64,000 nucleotides of DNA. Source: Simmondsia chinensis. Its lineage: Eukaryota; Streptophyta; Magnoliopsida; Caryophyllales; Simmondsiaceae. Positions 11,987-22,884 of the stretch are shown here, in pieces; position 1 is the stretch's first letter, and every line of letters starts with the position of its first letter. The translations under genes and the position numbers were made by a program. The stretch is taken from the NCBI GenBank assembly GCA_018398585.1, contig JAGTTD010000013.1:7350492-7414491 (forward strand), given 5' to 3'. Below the pieces are notes generated by a model that saw only the letters and a program-made list of their open reading frames with translations, was not told the DNA's origin and ran no database searches.

Positions 11987-12508
11987 TGATGCATCGCTGA
12001 AGTGCGATTTTGGGGAACGGGAAGGAATCGAAGGCCTTCCCTTTAATTTTATTAAACTCTAATAAAAATTACGGGGGAAAAAATAAAATTCATCCTATCT
12101 CACACTTGAGAATAGAAAGAATCACAAAACTCAAATTGATTCTAAATTATTGGCTACCGAAACAACCTAATTCCTCTTATATTTATAGAGGAGCTATTTG
12201 AAATAAAACAGAATTCTAAAAAATAAATATAAAGGCCTAAAGATAGCTAAAACACTTAAGATTTAAATCTAAAAACTAGCAAAGTAATCCTAATCAAACT
12301 CAAACTCTAATCTTCGCCGCAATCTTCACGCGTCTCTCTTTAGCCGTGATGCGAAGATCTTGCCGCCAACCATGTATCCGTCAAGCTATGCGCCAATCGC
12401 GAACGCGAGGCTGCTTCCCGTCTAACCATGGCGTCCTAATCCCGCCTATTCGTGGCTCTCTTGTCTCGACCCACCTGACACGCCAAAGGCTATTTGGCAG
12501 CTGCATCA
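11987..12508 (-). repeat. 5' LTR of nested deleted gypsy element
   Basis: Direct repeat of 9850-10363, abutting the primer site at 11973-11984 and ending TGCATCA. Confidence 0.87.
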
Positions 12509-12831
12509 ATTAAGAGAAATGATGGTAAGATTTTAGGATATACAAGCTATGTATTGAGTGAAAACCTTGTAAAAATAAAATTCTAATTACATCCTTGTAA
12601 TACTCAAAATAAAATCAAATTTTCGAAATTTAAAATGAAACAATTTTGACTCCAATTTCAAGACTTCTTCTAGAAGGAGGACTTCTTTAGAATACAAAAA
12701 TCTACTCGTCTAGTTGAGTGGCGAGGTCCCCTTTACTTACCTAGCCAGTTGTCGAGTACACCAATCAACATGTATGCCTATTTAGAGGACCTCTTGCAAG
12801 CCTACCTTGATTTACATTATTACAATATTCA

Positions 12832-13338
12832 TTTTACTAAGGGAAAAAAGTTGTTAAAGATTAAGTGAAAATAGTTATCTTTTTGGAAGACAATTAGCAT
12901 TCGCACAATAGGTCAAGGAAATATAATTAGGATAAACAAAATTTGATGCAATCAGATGACTCGACTTGAATAAATGATCAAGTGCTCGCAGGAAACTTGA
13001 AAATGGGCATCAAATGACTCAAATATGATATGTGGGTTTTGGTATCTTGAGAAAATTGGAGTAAACCAGTTAAAACGTATTTTATATTTTGTCGTAATTT
13101 AAGACGAATACAATTTGAGATGACTAAATTATTAATACAAAATGTTATCTAAAAAAATGTTAGCTGGTTTAATTGCACTATTTATATCAATTTTTGAAAT
13201 TTCAAAATTTTTCGTTTGCTTTCAATTTTATCGAGCTTCAGTCACTGAACGAGGAATTAATTTAGTCAAAATGAAACATAAAGAACTCCATGAAGCTTTC
13301 AATTTTACCTAGCATCAGTCATTGAACGAGGGACTAAT
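12832..13338. other. Intron segment between two gypsy elements
   Basis: AT-rich sequence without coding similarity. A CAGTCA(T/C)TGAACGAGG phrase occurs twice (about 13241 and 13317), a short direct repeat just before the insertion site of the next element. Confidence 0.5.
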
Positions 13339-13787
13339 TGATGCAGCACGTGATGGGAAAAATTGGGCAGCAGGAAGGTTCAACGGCCTTCCCTTTTGAA
13401 TTTTATTATTACTGGAATAAAATTAATAAAAGAGGTTCATAAGCTCATATCTTACAGGTCGAGAAATTGAGGTTACAAAAGGAAGAAAACAATTCATTGG
13501 AATTTTCAATTGGCTACCTAACTCTTCTTCCCCTTTATATAGAGGATGACAAGACTTCAAACTTGAAACTTAAATTAACAAATCAGATACGGAAACCAAA
13601 ACTAATCAAGTAAGAAAATCCCAAAAATCTCGGAAATCCCTGAAATCTCAGCCGGGAAGAAAGACTCGTTCAAAGTGACCAGATCTTGGCGTTATGCCAA
13701 GTCTGATCACGCCAAGTGCACTCCTGCTGAGGATTTCAGCCGTCCTTTCCGCCAAGCCAGGGCTTGACGCCTCAGCCCGCTGCATCA
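13339..13787 (-). repeat. 3' LTR of the full-length gypsy element
   Basis: TGATGCAGC to GCTGCATCA, direct repeat of 18167-18622, with the purine tract (antisense here) just inside at 13788-13800. Confidence 0.92.
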
Positions 13788-13911
13788 TCCTCCCCGGTGG
13801 GAGAGAATTTGCCCTCAAATTTGACTGGGGATCAACACTGTCATTTTCGCCAAAGTCAGGACTGAGATACTTGACGTTAAAAATGTCTAAAGTTCGCATA
13901 CTAGACGGGAG

Positions 13912-15089
13912 CTATAGTCGGTAAGCATTGTCATTGATCTTCTCAAGGACCGCCAATGGACCTATCGTACGGGCTGAGAGCTTGTGATATTCCCAAGCCG
14001 GAAAGCGTTCTCGCGTTAAGATTGCCCAAACCTTTTCGCCAACTTGGAGCTGAATTCCCCGTCGTCTGCTGTCACGGTCGTCCTTGTACCTGGCATTAGC
14101 CTTCAGCAACCGTGCCCTTGTCTGTTCGTGAATGTTTTGAAGGGAAGATATGAATTCTTCAGCCTTACTATGGGGGCGCGCCAAGTCTGGGAATGGAGCC
14201 AAGCCAATGGGAGATCGTGGGACAAAGCCGTAAACAGCTTGAAATGGCGGGAATCAAGTGCTTCTATTCACGGAACTGTTATAAGCAAACTCATCTTGGT
14301 GAAGTTTCATTGCCCAACCTTTGGGGTTTTCTGCGGCCAAGCATCGAAGTATATTTCCTAAGGATTGATTGGTTACTTTGGTCTGTCCATCGATTTGTGG
14401 GTGATGGACTGTGCTAAAGGAAAGTGTGGTATTCGCCAATTTCCAAAGGCTCCGCCAAAAGTGATTGACGAACCGAATGTCTCTATCTGATACAATGCTG
14501 GACGGTAGTCCATGGAGTTTGTAAACGTCTTTGAAGTAAAGACTTGCAACGTGGGTGGCATCTGCGCTTTCTTGCATCCAAGGAAGTGCTCCATTTTTGA
14601 AAACCGATCAACTACAACAAAAACAGAGTCAACCCCGCCAACTGTTCGAGATAACCCTAACACAAAGTCGGTGCTCACGTCTGCCCATGGCTGATCTGGT
14701 ACTGGTAACTGTAAGTAGAGTCCCACATTCGTCATCCGGCCTTTAGAGATCTGACAAGTACAACAGCACTTGACGAACCTCTCAACTTCCTTGCGTATGG
14801 TGGGCCAGAAGTAAGTGGCGGTAATGAGCTTCAACGTCTTATCCATGCCAACGTGTCCTGAATTGTGCTTTTCTTCTATGATTTTCTGACGCCAACTGGA
14901 ATTCGGGACACACAATTGGTTCCCCTTGAACAATAATCCGTCATGGAGTGAGTAGTCTGGTACTGGGCCTAGCTGGGCGTCACGCCTTATACTGCTGAAG
15001 GTTGGATCATCACAGTCCATGTCTTTGAAGTGCTCGAACCCAGCCACCTCGGTCTTGCATTGTGCCAGGATCATGGTTCTTCTGCTCAA
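13912..15089 (-). pseudogene. Gypsy integrase
   Basis: 15089-14373 carries the HHCC zinc-binding N-terminus (HNSGHVGMDKTLK, CCTCQISKGRM) and the first catalytic Asp in VSTDFVLGL. 14577-14254 has the second Asp in SDRDIRF, but the usual catalytic Glu of the GQTE motif is a Lys (GQTKVTNQ). 14202-13912 is the C-terminal segment ending NDNAYRL. The frames overlap but shift, and the Glu-to-Lys change would itself abolish integration. Confidence 0.83.
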
Positions 15090-16063
15090 GCATCAGCCAC
15101 CTTATTCAATGCGCCTGAAGTGTGGTTGATGGAGAAGTGGAAGAGTTGGATGAAACCCGCCCACTTAGCGTGCCTTTCTGACAACTTCTCTTGGCTATAG
15201 ATAAACTTCAGGGCCACATTGTCTGAGTATAGAATAAACTCACGGTTCGCCAAATAAGACTTCCAGTGCTGGAGTGCACTGACCAAAGCATAGAACTCTA
15301 AGTCATATGTTGAATACCTCAACTTACTCCCATGAAGCTTCTCACTGAAGTAAGCAATGGGCCTTCCTTCTTGACTTAGGACGGCGACAGTACCAACTTT
15401 TGAGGCGTCGGCGTGCAGCTCAAAGGTCTTTTGAAAGTCGGGTAATGCTAATATGGGATCTATTGTTAGCTTCTTCTTGGTGAAAGCCAATGCAGCTTCA
15501 GGCGTCCGCACAAACGAACCCTTCTTCAGGCAATCTGTGATTCGCGCTACGATTGAGCTAAAGCCAGGAACAAAGCGTCTGTAGAATGACGCCAACCCAT
15601 GAAAGCTTCGGGCTTCGCCAATTGACTTCGGCGTTGGCCAGTCGAGGATAGCTGCTATCTTGCCCTCATCAGCGGAAATACCGTCCTTGGAAGCAACGAA
15701 GCCAAGGAAGGTCACCCTTTCCCTCATAAACTCACACTTTTTCAATGTCGCAAACAAACTTTGAATTCTCAAAGTATGAAGTATCTCTCTCAAATGATCA
15801 ATATGCTCACTACGGTTACGACTATAATTTAAAATGTCGTCAAAATAGACGACGACAAACTTGTCAATAAACGGACGTAATACCTGGTTCATAAACCTCA
15901 TAAAGGTACTAGGCGCGTTCGAAAGGCCAAACGGCATAACCAACCACTCATAGAGACCCTCTCTCGTCTTAAAAGATGTCTTCCATTCATCCCCGGGAGA
16001 TATGCGGATCTGATGGTGGCCACTTTTGAGGTCCAGCTTGGTGAATACCTTGGCGCTTTGCAA
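15086..16063 (-). pseudogene. Gypsy reverse transcriptase and RNase H
   Basis: A 325-residue open segment starts within the RT palm ([15 protein letters not shown]), followed by [12 protein letters not shown] and the catalytic YFDDIL, which is intact. The connection domain ([17 protein letters not shown]) and RNase H ([31 protein letters not shown]) follow. The RT N-terminus lies in 16064-16517 but is broken by stops, so no full enzyme can be made. Confidence 0.88.
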
Positions 16064-16517
16064 CTGATCTAACAGATCATCCAGTCTCGGGATGGGGAAG
16101 CGGGTACCGAACCGTTATCTTATTTATAGCTCTGCTGTCCACACACTTACACCAACTTCCATCTTTCTTCGGCGTCAGCAAGGCTGGAACAACACAGGGG
16201 CTCAAGCTTTCCCTAATGAAGCCTCTAGCAAACAGCTCTTCAACTTAGCGGATGAGCTCTTCATGCTCAGAAGGACTCATGCGGTAGTGAGGCTTGATCG
16301 GTAAAGACGCGCTAAGATCAAGGTCGATCCTGTGCTAAATGTCACACAAAGGCGATAGCGCCTCCGGGAACACATCGGAAAACTCCCTCAGTAGGGACCC
16401 AATCTCTCTCGGCAATTCCTTGGGAACAACTTCAGCTTCTTTCCCAATCAGGACGGATACAACTTTGGTGGCGCCAACTTCTTTGGCAAACATAGCGTGA
16501 CCCTACACATTGGGGTG

Positions 16518-16961
16518 TTAGGCTACGGAAGCCTTTGGCTTCTCCTCCTTCCTTGGTAATAACACTGTCTTGACCCCCTCATATAGAAAGCTATATGTGT
16601 TTCTCCTTCCATCGTGCACAGCTCCTCGGTCATATTGCCAAGGACGTCCTAAGAGCAGATGGCATGCGTTCATGGCGACTATATCGCACCATACTCCTTC
16701 CTTATATTTGGGTCCAATTGAAAAATTGACATAACATCGCTTGGAAACCATTACCTGACTGCCCTTCTTCAGCCAAGACAACTTGTAAGGCTGCGGGTGC
16801 ACTTCTATCTTCAAGCCTAACTTAGTTACCGCCTCCTCGGAAATGACATTTTCACGGCTTCCCGAGTCTATGACTACACGAAAGACTTTACCGTTAATGG
16901 TGCATGTTGTCTGGAAAATATTGTTCCTTAGGCAACCGTCTCCTTGTTCATTTCTTGGCAT
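16518..16961 (-). pseudogene. Gypsy aspartic protease region
   Basis: The open frame contains NNIFQTTCTINGKVFRVVID and the active-site segment VIDSGSRENVIS (D-S-G), then ACHLLLGRPWQYDRG, the usual end of the plant gypsy protease. In the element it would be part of one polyprotein; here it stands as a separate frame between gag and RT because of stops on both sides. The catalytic Asp is preserved. Confidence 0.85.
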
Positions 16962-16982
16962 GAGGCAGACACGCCTAACAAC

Positions 16983-18133
16983 TTAGCACTGACCCTCGTC
17001 TCCTTCAACAGGATCTTCTCCTGGTTCCGCCAAGTCTTCTTGACCTTCCCCTTCAATGGTCTTGCCTCCTTCTTTAGTGGACTCGTTAATGAGAAGAGCC
17101 TTACCTGGTCTGTCTCCCTTTCGGCATTCGAAGGCACGGTGACCCATTTTTCCGCACTTAAAGCAATGTATTCTTGAAGAACCCGCTACTTCTTGATTGA
17201 TTTGCTTTCCAATAACGACAGGCGGTGGTCTGTTTTGGGCCCTCGGGGTTTGTGTTGGCGGCACACGGTTCACCTCCCTTCCGCTAGCTTGATTGTTCCC
17301 GATTTCGCCAGAAGGGCGGCGCCTTTGCTGTCGTTCTACGTTCACGGCTCTCTTAGATGCTTCAACCATGGTAAAAATGTCAAACATGTTGAGTACATTT
17401 TGGATGGACTCTCTTTGGTCGCCAATAAAGCGATCCGCCAACTGTTCTTCTGACTTCATCAAGTCGTTTCTGGTGACTAGAGAATTAAAGTCAGCGGTAT
17501 ATTCCTCCACAGATTTGGAGCCTTGGCGTAACCCCTGAAGGCGTTGGTACATAATCCGCGCGTAGTTGTGTGGTAAGAAGGCGCTATGAAGGTGCTTCTT
17601 CATCTTCTCCCACGTCTCGACCTTGGACTTCCCTTGCCGGAATCGGGTTTGCTTTAAGTGGTGCCATCAGGCGGCTACCCTACCTCGAAGGCGGGTAGCA
17701 ACGAGCGGGGCGCCTGCTTCCTCTCAGGTATTTCTCTAAATTCGAGGACTTCTTCAACGGCTACAAGCCAATCTAAGAACTCCTCTGGGCGTCCTCCTCC
17801 ATTGAACTCAGGCATTTCAATCCGAAGTCCGGATTCCCACCTCCGATCCTCACGTTCATCAGTATGGCGCTAATGGCGTCTGAATCTTGGTTCCGGTATG
17901 TCTTAATCATGAAATAAATTGTTCAAGTCTTCACCTATTGCGCTCGGTGAAGGTGGGCGTTGGGGCCTAGCTCTACCCGATGGGTTGAGGTTGGCTCCAA
18001 TTTGGGTCAAGTGCTCCTCGATCCGCCAGAATCTCTCTTCCAATTCCTCCAATCTCCTTTCGTGCTGTTGATGACGGTCTCGGTCAGTAACGTCCTCAAC
18101 GGTGGCATTCCTCTATCGTCTATTGGGTGCCAT
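16983..18133 (-). pseudogene. Gypsy gag
   Basis: A start-like ATG at 18133 is followed by an in-frame stop within ten codons. Gag similarity continues (MPEFNGGGRPEEFLDWL near 17790-17820) into an open frame from 17603 to 16983. That frame has the retrotransposon gag core (YQRLQGLRQGSKSVEEYTADF) and a complete CCHC zinc knuckle (CFKCGKMGHRAFEC). It is the capsid/nucleocapsid part of the element, inactivated in its N-terminal half. Confidence 0.85.
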
Positions 18134-18166
18134 CGTTTAGAAAACTAATTGTGCTCTGATACTAGA

Positions 18167-18622
18167 TGATGCAGCGCGTGATAGGGAAAATTGGGCAACA
18201 AGATGGTTCAACGGCCTTCCCTTTTGAATTTTATTATTACTGGAATAAAATTAACAAAAGAGATTTATAAGCTCGTTCCTCACAAGTCGAGAAATCGAGG
18301 TTACAAAAGGAAGAAAACAATTTATTGGAATGTTCAATTGGCTACCTAAAAATTAACTCTTCTTTCCCTTTATATAGAGGATGACAAGAATTCAAACTTG
18401 AAACTTAAATTAACAAATCAGATAAGGAAACTAAAACTAATCAAGTAAGAAAATCCCTAAAATCTCGAAAATCCCTGAAATCTCGGTCGGGAAGAAAGAC
18501 TCGTTCAAAGTGACCAAATCTTGGCGTCACGCCAAGTCTGCTCGCACCAAGCGCACTCCTACCGAGGATTTTAGCCATCCTTTCCGCCAAGCTGGGGCTT
18601 GACGCCTCAGCTCGCTGCATCA
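18167..18622 (-). repeat. 5' LTR of the full-length gypsy element
   Basis: Direct repeat of 13339-13787, next to the primer site GCTCTGATACTA at 18153-18164 (initiator-Met type with one mismatch). Confidence 0.92.
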
Positions 18623-18741
18623 CTAATTTAGTCAAAATGAGACATAAAGAACTCCATGAAACAAAAAAGGACGAGAATTCAATTTAAACAAACTCCATTT
18701 GTTAAGGACTAAGCATGTGATTGATTGTTGTGATCATGCAG

Positions 18742-19044
18742 ATGATAACCAATAGCAAGCTCAAAAGCGTTGAACACCGAGTAATAGTGAAACATAAAGG
18801 ACCAAGAATTTCAACGGCATTGTTCCTCACAGGGTTGATCTCATCTCCAGTGGTGTATGGGCCACTCCTTGAGTTGATCACTCCAGAAAATCCTGCTCTC
18901 TACAGGGAATTTACTCTCGGTGATTTCTTCACGAATTTCCTCTCCCGCCCACTCCATGAGTCTGGTTTTGCGAATTTCAAGGTGCCAAATGAACAAGATG
19001 AAAAACGGTCCATTTCAAAAGAATCTCACCAAATCGGGTTATGA
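18742..19044 (+). CDS. 2-oxoglutarate dioxygenase gene A, last exon
   Basis: After a CATGCAG acceptor the frame continues directly from the exon ending at 5757. It supplies the distal iron-ligand histidine (SVEHRV) and the 2-oxoglutarate-binding arginine (GPRIST), then YGPLLELITPENPALYREFTLGDF and a stop at 19042-19044. Together the two exons keep the His-Asp-His-Arg set and have no internal stop. Members of this family usually end at about F-K-[LIV]; here some 19 further residues follow FKV, which suggests loss of the ancestral stop. A gypsy element ends only 119 bases upstream, at 18622. Transcripts spanning 5757-18742 would decide whether the gene is alive. Confidence 0.82.
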   Translation: MITNSKLKSVEHRVIVKHKGPRISTALFLTGLISSPVVYGPLLELITPENPALYREFTLGDFFTNFLSRPLHESGFANFKVPNEQDEKRSISKESHQIGL

Positions 19045-21250
19045 TATGTGAGGTCTTCCAATCATCAAATCTCTATATAATCTCTTTCATAGTGAGTTTC
19101 ATTACTGTGCCTTCTATGTATATTCATAATATAAAAATCTTTCGAAAGTATGTTTTACCTATAATAGTGGCATATGTGTATACTTTATATGTGATGTCAA
19201 TGGTTGTGTAATCCTTTGATGTCAATGAATGTGAATGTTGTGCAAGTACTTTGCAATATTTAATGGTAGAATGCATGAGGCTTATTGTGAATTTTGACAC
19301 ACTCAATTCAGTTAAATTAGTTCGAATCAAGTTGATTAATTTTGTTAGTAACAAAATCATTAAATTTGGTAGTTAATTTTTTGCTTGGCAGTGACTTATC
19401 ATAATTCATGTGTCCTTTGATGGTGAATATCATAAAACAATGTATCCTTGTCGGCGATGTCCTCCCATAATTAATATGTCCCTTGATGATATTTTTTTTC
19501 TTTGTGTCCATACATACTCTATAAATATCACAACATGTGCCCTAAAAATCAATTAAGAAAAGAAATAGTAATCTCCTGCAATCTCATCATAAGAGGTATA
19601 GGGGATTTTCTGAAATTGCTTTTCAAAGAATCCAATAGGTTTTATTGTATTCCTGAGATGTGCTTGTCATAACTCGTTAGCCAATTTAGTGTAGGGGATG
19701 AATAATATCTTTGACAAATTGTTTATTCACGCCTAAAAGTCTTAGGAATTTCTCTAGTAAATTTCCATCAAGCATCTTTTCGCAACGAGTCTAAGGTATC
19801 AGTATAATTGTAGAATCATCAATTGCAAACACTTTCAAAGTTATGAACCACAAGTTTGTGAAACTTGATTGTTTGGAACCTACTTCAATAGATGAAAGGA
19901 CAAAATGATATTCTCTCACGGCACTTAACATTACGTACATACTAAATCCATAATTGAAGCTTATGAAGCTAATCCAGAAGAGAATGAAAAAGTAGTGAAA
20001 CAAAAGAAGAAGCATGAAGAGGACAAGTAGATGTCTAACAGCTTATCTTAGCATCCTCTTAGATCGCTTTTATGGTCTACACGGGCATATTAAGTCTCCT
20101 TTTATGAATCTGGAATACATTAGAGGCGAAATGTAATACATAAGACAAGACACTGATAAATTGTTTATTATGAAATATTTTGAATTCAAAATGAATGTTA
20201 AGTACCCATTATGTTCCAAGTTCATAAGTTGCAAGTTTTGGTCAGTACGGGCTTCACAATTTAAAAGTTAGGGTTCTTGAATTATTGCAAGTAGGGACAA
20301 TCATACGTAAATTTCCCTCTACATGAAATGATCATAGGAAGAAACATTTACATATGGCAAAAGACTCTCCTATTGAAAGGATGCTTAGGCATCTTCACCC
20401 AGAGGAGAAAACTCGAAAGCCCCTATGTATCTTGATGGTAATTCTAATGTGAATTACATTAGCAAGTCCAAGAGGAACCAAACATAACCAATTTTTAGGA
20501 TAACCAAGATAAGAAGAAAAATTGTTAAGTACTATCATTGTCACCAAAAAGGGTCTCTATATTAAACAATGCACGATAATAAAGAAAGGGAATTCTTCGG
20601 AGAAAGAAGGAACCCTAACGAGGCCAAATGAAGAAGGATGAAACCAAAGATCTTGTTGAGATGCTGACTGCCATGGAGAGGATGCAAATTGGTATGGTAA
20701 CTAAACTGCATATGGCAATCACACAATCTCATGCTTGGTGGTTGAACTTCGATGCCACAATGCATGTTTGCAATGACAAGGAGCAACTCAAAACCTATGA
20801 AATTATTGTTGACAAAAAGGTTCTGATAGGAAATCACAACTTAGCTAAGGTTTTCAAACAAGGATTTGCGAAACTAAAGTTTTACCTCACCTTCCTAAAA
20901 TTAAGAATAACTTAGTTTCTTTTGTCCTTCAAGTAAAAAATGGTTTTAAAGTTGTTTCATAGTTTTATAAGGTTGTATTGTCTAAGAATCGGGTCTTTAC
21001 TAGTAAAGGTAAATCATGTGAGGATATATTCAAACTCATTGTCTTTTGTTACTCTCTAGATCTTCCAAGGTATCAATACTCCTCTCTTATTACCTCGATT
21101 ATAACCTCATTGTCTTCCTCAAGGAGAATATTCCTACACCATAAAGGATATAGTCGAGTAAATACCATCTTTCGATGCAGTTACCTTTGCTAAAGAATTA
21201 AGGCATACCTATATTCCCAGATCCGGTTTCCAGAAATTGTCCCTATTCGT
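19045..21250 (+). mobile_element. Degenerate copia retrotransposon remnant
   Basis: Sequence after gene A's stop passes into a decayed plus-strand copia element. A probable LTR end with a TATA-like CTATAAATA near 19520 is followed by GGTATCAG at about 19795, a partial initiator-Met primer site. A gag-like stretch follows from about 19850 (KFVKLDCLEPTS, then LTALNITYILNP) with many stops. Near 20530 a zinc-knuckle remnant reads YYHCHQKG, and a protease-like segment follows at 20628-20915. No 3' LTR was recognised. The first 250 bases probably include gene A's 3' UTR. Confidence 0.65.
20628..20915 (+). pseudogene. Copia protease remnant
   Basis: The frame contains WWLNFDATMHVCNDKEQLK, matching the copia segment that normally reads W-x-D-S-G-A-T; the catalytic D-S-G is replaced here. 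GNHNLAKVFKQGFAKLKF follows, equivalent to the G-N-x-x-x-x-x-V-x-G-x-G motif. It belongs to the surrounding copia remnant and is not functional. Confidence 0.75.
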
Positions 21251-21897
21251 CACTGACAATATAGACCGTCATTACTCTCCTATAAACATATAAATAAATA
21301 ATAACAAATAAGAGTTGATCAAGACCCCAAGCAACAAAAGCAATTGCTTGGGCCCCAAATTGTTAACAACCCCATTTAGAAATTAGTTATATTAACAGTT
21401 TGCTTCTACCACATACTATCAATCAAAATTGGAAAAATAACTATCAGTATATGATAGATTACAAACATATAAGTACACAAATGACATAACCTTTTCAAAT
21501 AGTAGCTACTATTATAATATAAAGTAGATTATTTGAGGCATGACTTAAGGTGCTCTAAACACCTCAGTTGCCACAAAAAAAAGTCTATTAATCAAAACTT
21601 GCTTTGAACGTCCATAATCTCAGGACTGACCTTGTAACAAATATCAAAACCTTACAAGAATTTCTATGGCCAAGTGTAACATAGATTTGGCCAAGTGGTG
21701 AGCTGCACTCCCAACACTGATGACACAACATGCAGTCATACGCCGCCAACACCTCTATATGAGCAAGTTTAACTTACTATTTTACTACTTAAATCCCAAT
21801 TACCAAAGATTGTTATTTTGCCCTTTTGTTCTTCATTTCTCTTTTCTTTTTTATGGGCAAGTTTCCAATATCAAGAGGTTACTTATCAGAGAAGATC
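21251..21897 (+). other. Region upstream of dioxygenase gene B
   Basis: AT-rich and non-coding, and the likely promoter and leader of gene B. A weak TATA-like CTATATGAG lies near 21752. An in-frame upstream ATG at 21853 could extend the protein by 15 residues; the family alignment favours 21898. Confidence 0.45.
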
Positions 21898-22170
21898 ATG
21901 ACAACTGAAGGAGAAGATGGAATCTCATCGGACCTCCGCCGCCAAGAAGAGTTGAAGGCCTTGGATGACACCAAAACCAGCGTTCAAGGCCTACTGGATT
22001 CCGGCATAGAGTCCCTTCCAAGGATCTTCATCAGGCCAGTAGACGAGCTCTGAAAGGATTTCATCACGAGCCCGGATAAGCTTCAAGTCCCGCTGATATA
22101 TTTACAAGAACCGCGAGAAAATGTTGTCAAGCAAGTCCTCTTTGCATCGGAAAAGTGGGGATTCTTTCAG
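21898..22170 (+). pseudogene. 2-oxoglutarate dioxygenase gene B, exon 1
   Basis: The 91-codon exon begins MTTEGEDGISSDLRRQEELK and shows the family N-terminus: LKALDDTKTSVQGLLDSGI, LPRIF, and EKWGFFQ at its end, before a GTGATG donor. Codon 52 (22051-22053) is TGA, and the frame continues beyond it with recognisable sequence. A full product cannot be made without readthrough. It is the tandem sister of gene A, whose equivalent exon is not in the window. Confidence 0.85.
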
Positions 22171-22520
22171 GTGATGTGAAATTTCGTAGACTCTAGCTAA
22201 AGATCCGCCCATAAATCCACCTGAGGATTCATCCAAAGCTAATTTGTTAAAAATTGAGTAGTCTACTAAACTTACATGTACACTGTCAAATAACCAATTT
22301 TTTCAAAAGTTTAAGCTGATGAATGATGGACATGAATGATCTTACACTTTAACATGCACCCCGTGCGAATGTCATTGGGTCTAAAATGCGGATATAACAA
22401 GGGCCCACCTCATTCCTCCGTTGAAACTATAATAATAGTGGAAGTATGGGCTGTAAGGATTCACACTTGTGGCCTTTTGATCAACAAGGTTCTTGCACTT
22501 TAACATTAACATGACAAAAG

Positions 22521-22766
22521 GTTATTAATCATGGAGTGGCATTGGAAGTGATGGAGACAACGATAGAGGGGATAAGAAAGTTGAGTGAGGAGGAAGATGT
22601 AGAGGAAAAGAAGAGATTCTACAGCAGTGACAAACAAGAAGCAAGTCAGTTTTATGAGCCACTATGATCTGTATAAGTCTCAGTATGCTAAATGGAGGGA
22701 CACCTTCACTGTTCGCACCTCCTTAACTGGCCATCTTGACCCTTCACTGTTGCCCCCTATCTGCAG
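22521..22766 (+). pseudogene. 2-oxoglutarate dioxygenase gene B, exon 2
   Basis: After an AAAAG acceptor the exon reads VINHGVALEVMETTIEG and RFYSSDKQEA, then shifts frame by one base near 22640 and resumes as SFMSHYDLYKSQYAKWRDTF to LPPICR, with an AG|GTAAAT donor. VINHG is the usual start of this segment in 2-oxoglutarate dioxygenases. The single-base frameshift is a second disabling lesion. Confidence 0.85.
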
Positions 22767-22884
22767 GTAAATTGCCCTGCTTAATTTATTTTAGAACATT
22801 CAAGTATTAAGCCACAAAATTTTAGAAGTTTAGGATATTAGGGGCAGTGTTCCAAAAAAATATATATATATATTATGGGAAAAA

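Larger units (their letters stand above)
9850..12508 (-). mobile_element. Deleted gypsy element nested in the older gypsy LTR
   Basis: LTRs at 9850-10363 and 11987-12508 begin TGATGCA and end TGCATCA. They are flanked by atcaa (9845-9849) and attaa (12509-12513), a 5-bp duplication with one change. A perfect initiator-Met primer complement (TGGTATCAGAGC on the minus strand) lies at 11973-11984. The 1.6-kb interior keeps gag/protease-like and extreme C-terminal pol sequence but has lost reverse transcriptase, RNase H and most of integrase. The LTR termini and C-terminal peptide resemble the full-length element at 13339-18622, so it is a non-autonomous relative. Confidence 0.85.
6111..12831 (-). 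mobile_element. Old gypsy LTR retrotransposon in gene A intron
   Basis: A degraded minus-strand gypsy element. The left LTR is about 6111-6691. The right LTR is about 9712-9849 plus 12509-12831, split by the nested element at 9850-12508. The arms share blocks such as TATGGCG near their starts, and the stretches around 6530-6690 and 12700-12831. The interior carries integrase, RNase H/RT and further remnants in several broken frames. A poor primer-site relic lies near 9690. Boundaries are read by eye and may be off by tens of bases; no target duplication was found. Confidence 0.6.
13339..18622 (-). mobile_element. Full-length gypsy LTR retrotransposon (chromovirus-like)
   Basis: LTRs at 13339-13787 and 18167-18622 begin TGATGCAGC and end GCTGCATCA. 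Both outer flanks carry a perfect 5-bp duplication, ctaat (13334-13338 and 18623-18627). The primer site is at 18153-18164, and a purine tract precedes the 3' LTR (GGGGAGGA on the minus strand). Domain order gag, protease, RT, RNase H, integrase is that of Ty3/gypsy. No chromodomain is evident after integrase, so the clade is uncertain. Stops and frame breaks show it is inactive, but the exact duplication and similar LTRs suggest it is younger than the element at 6.1-12.8 kb. Confidence 0.93.
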
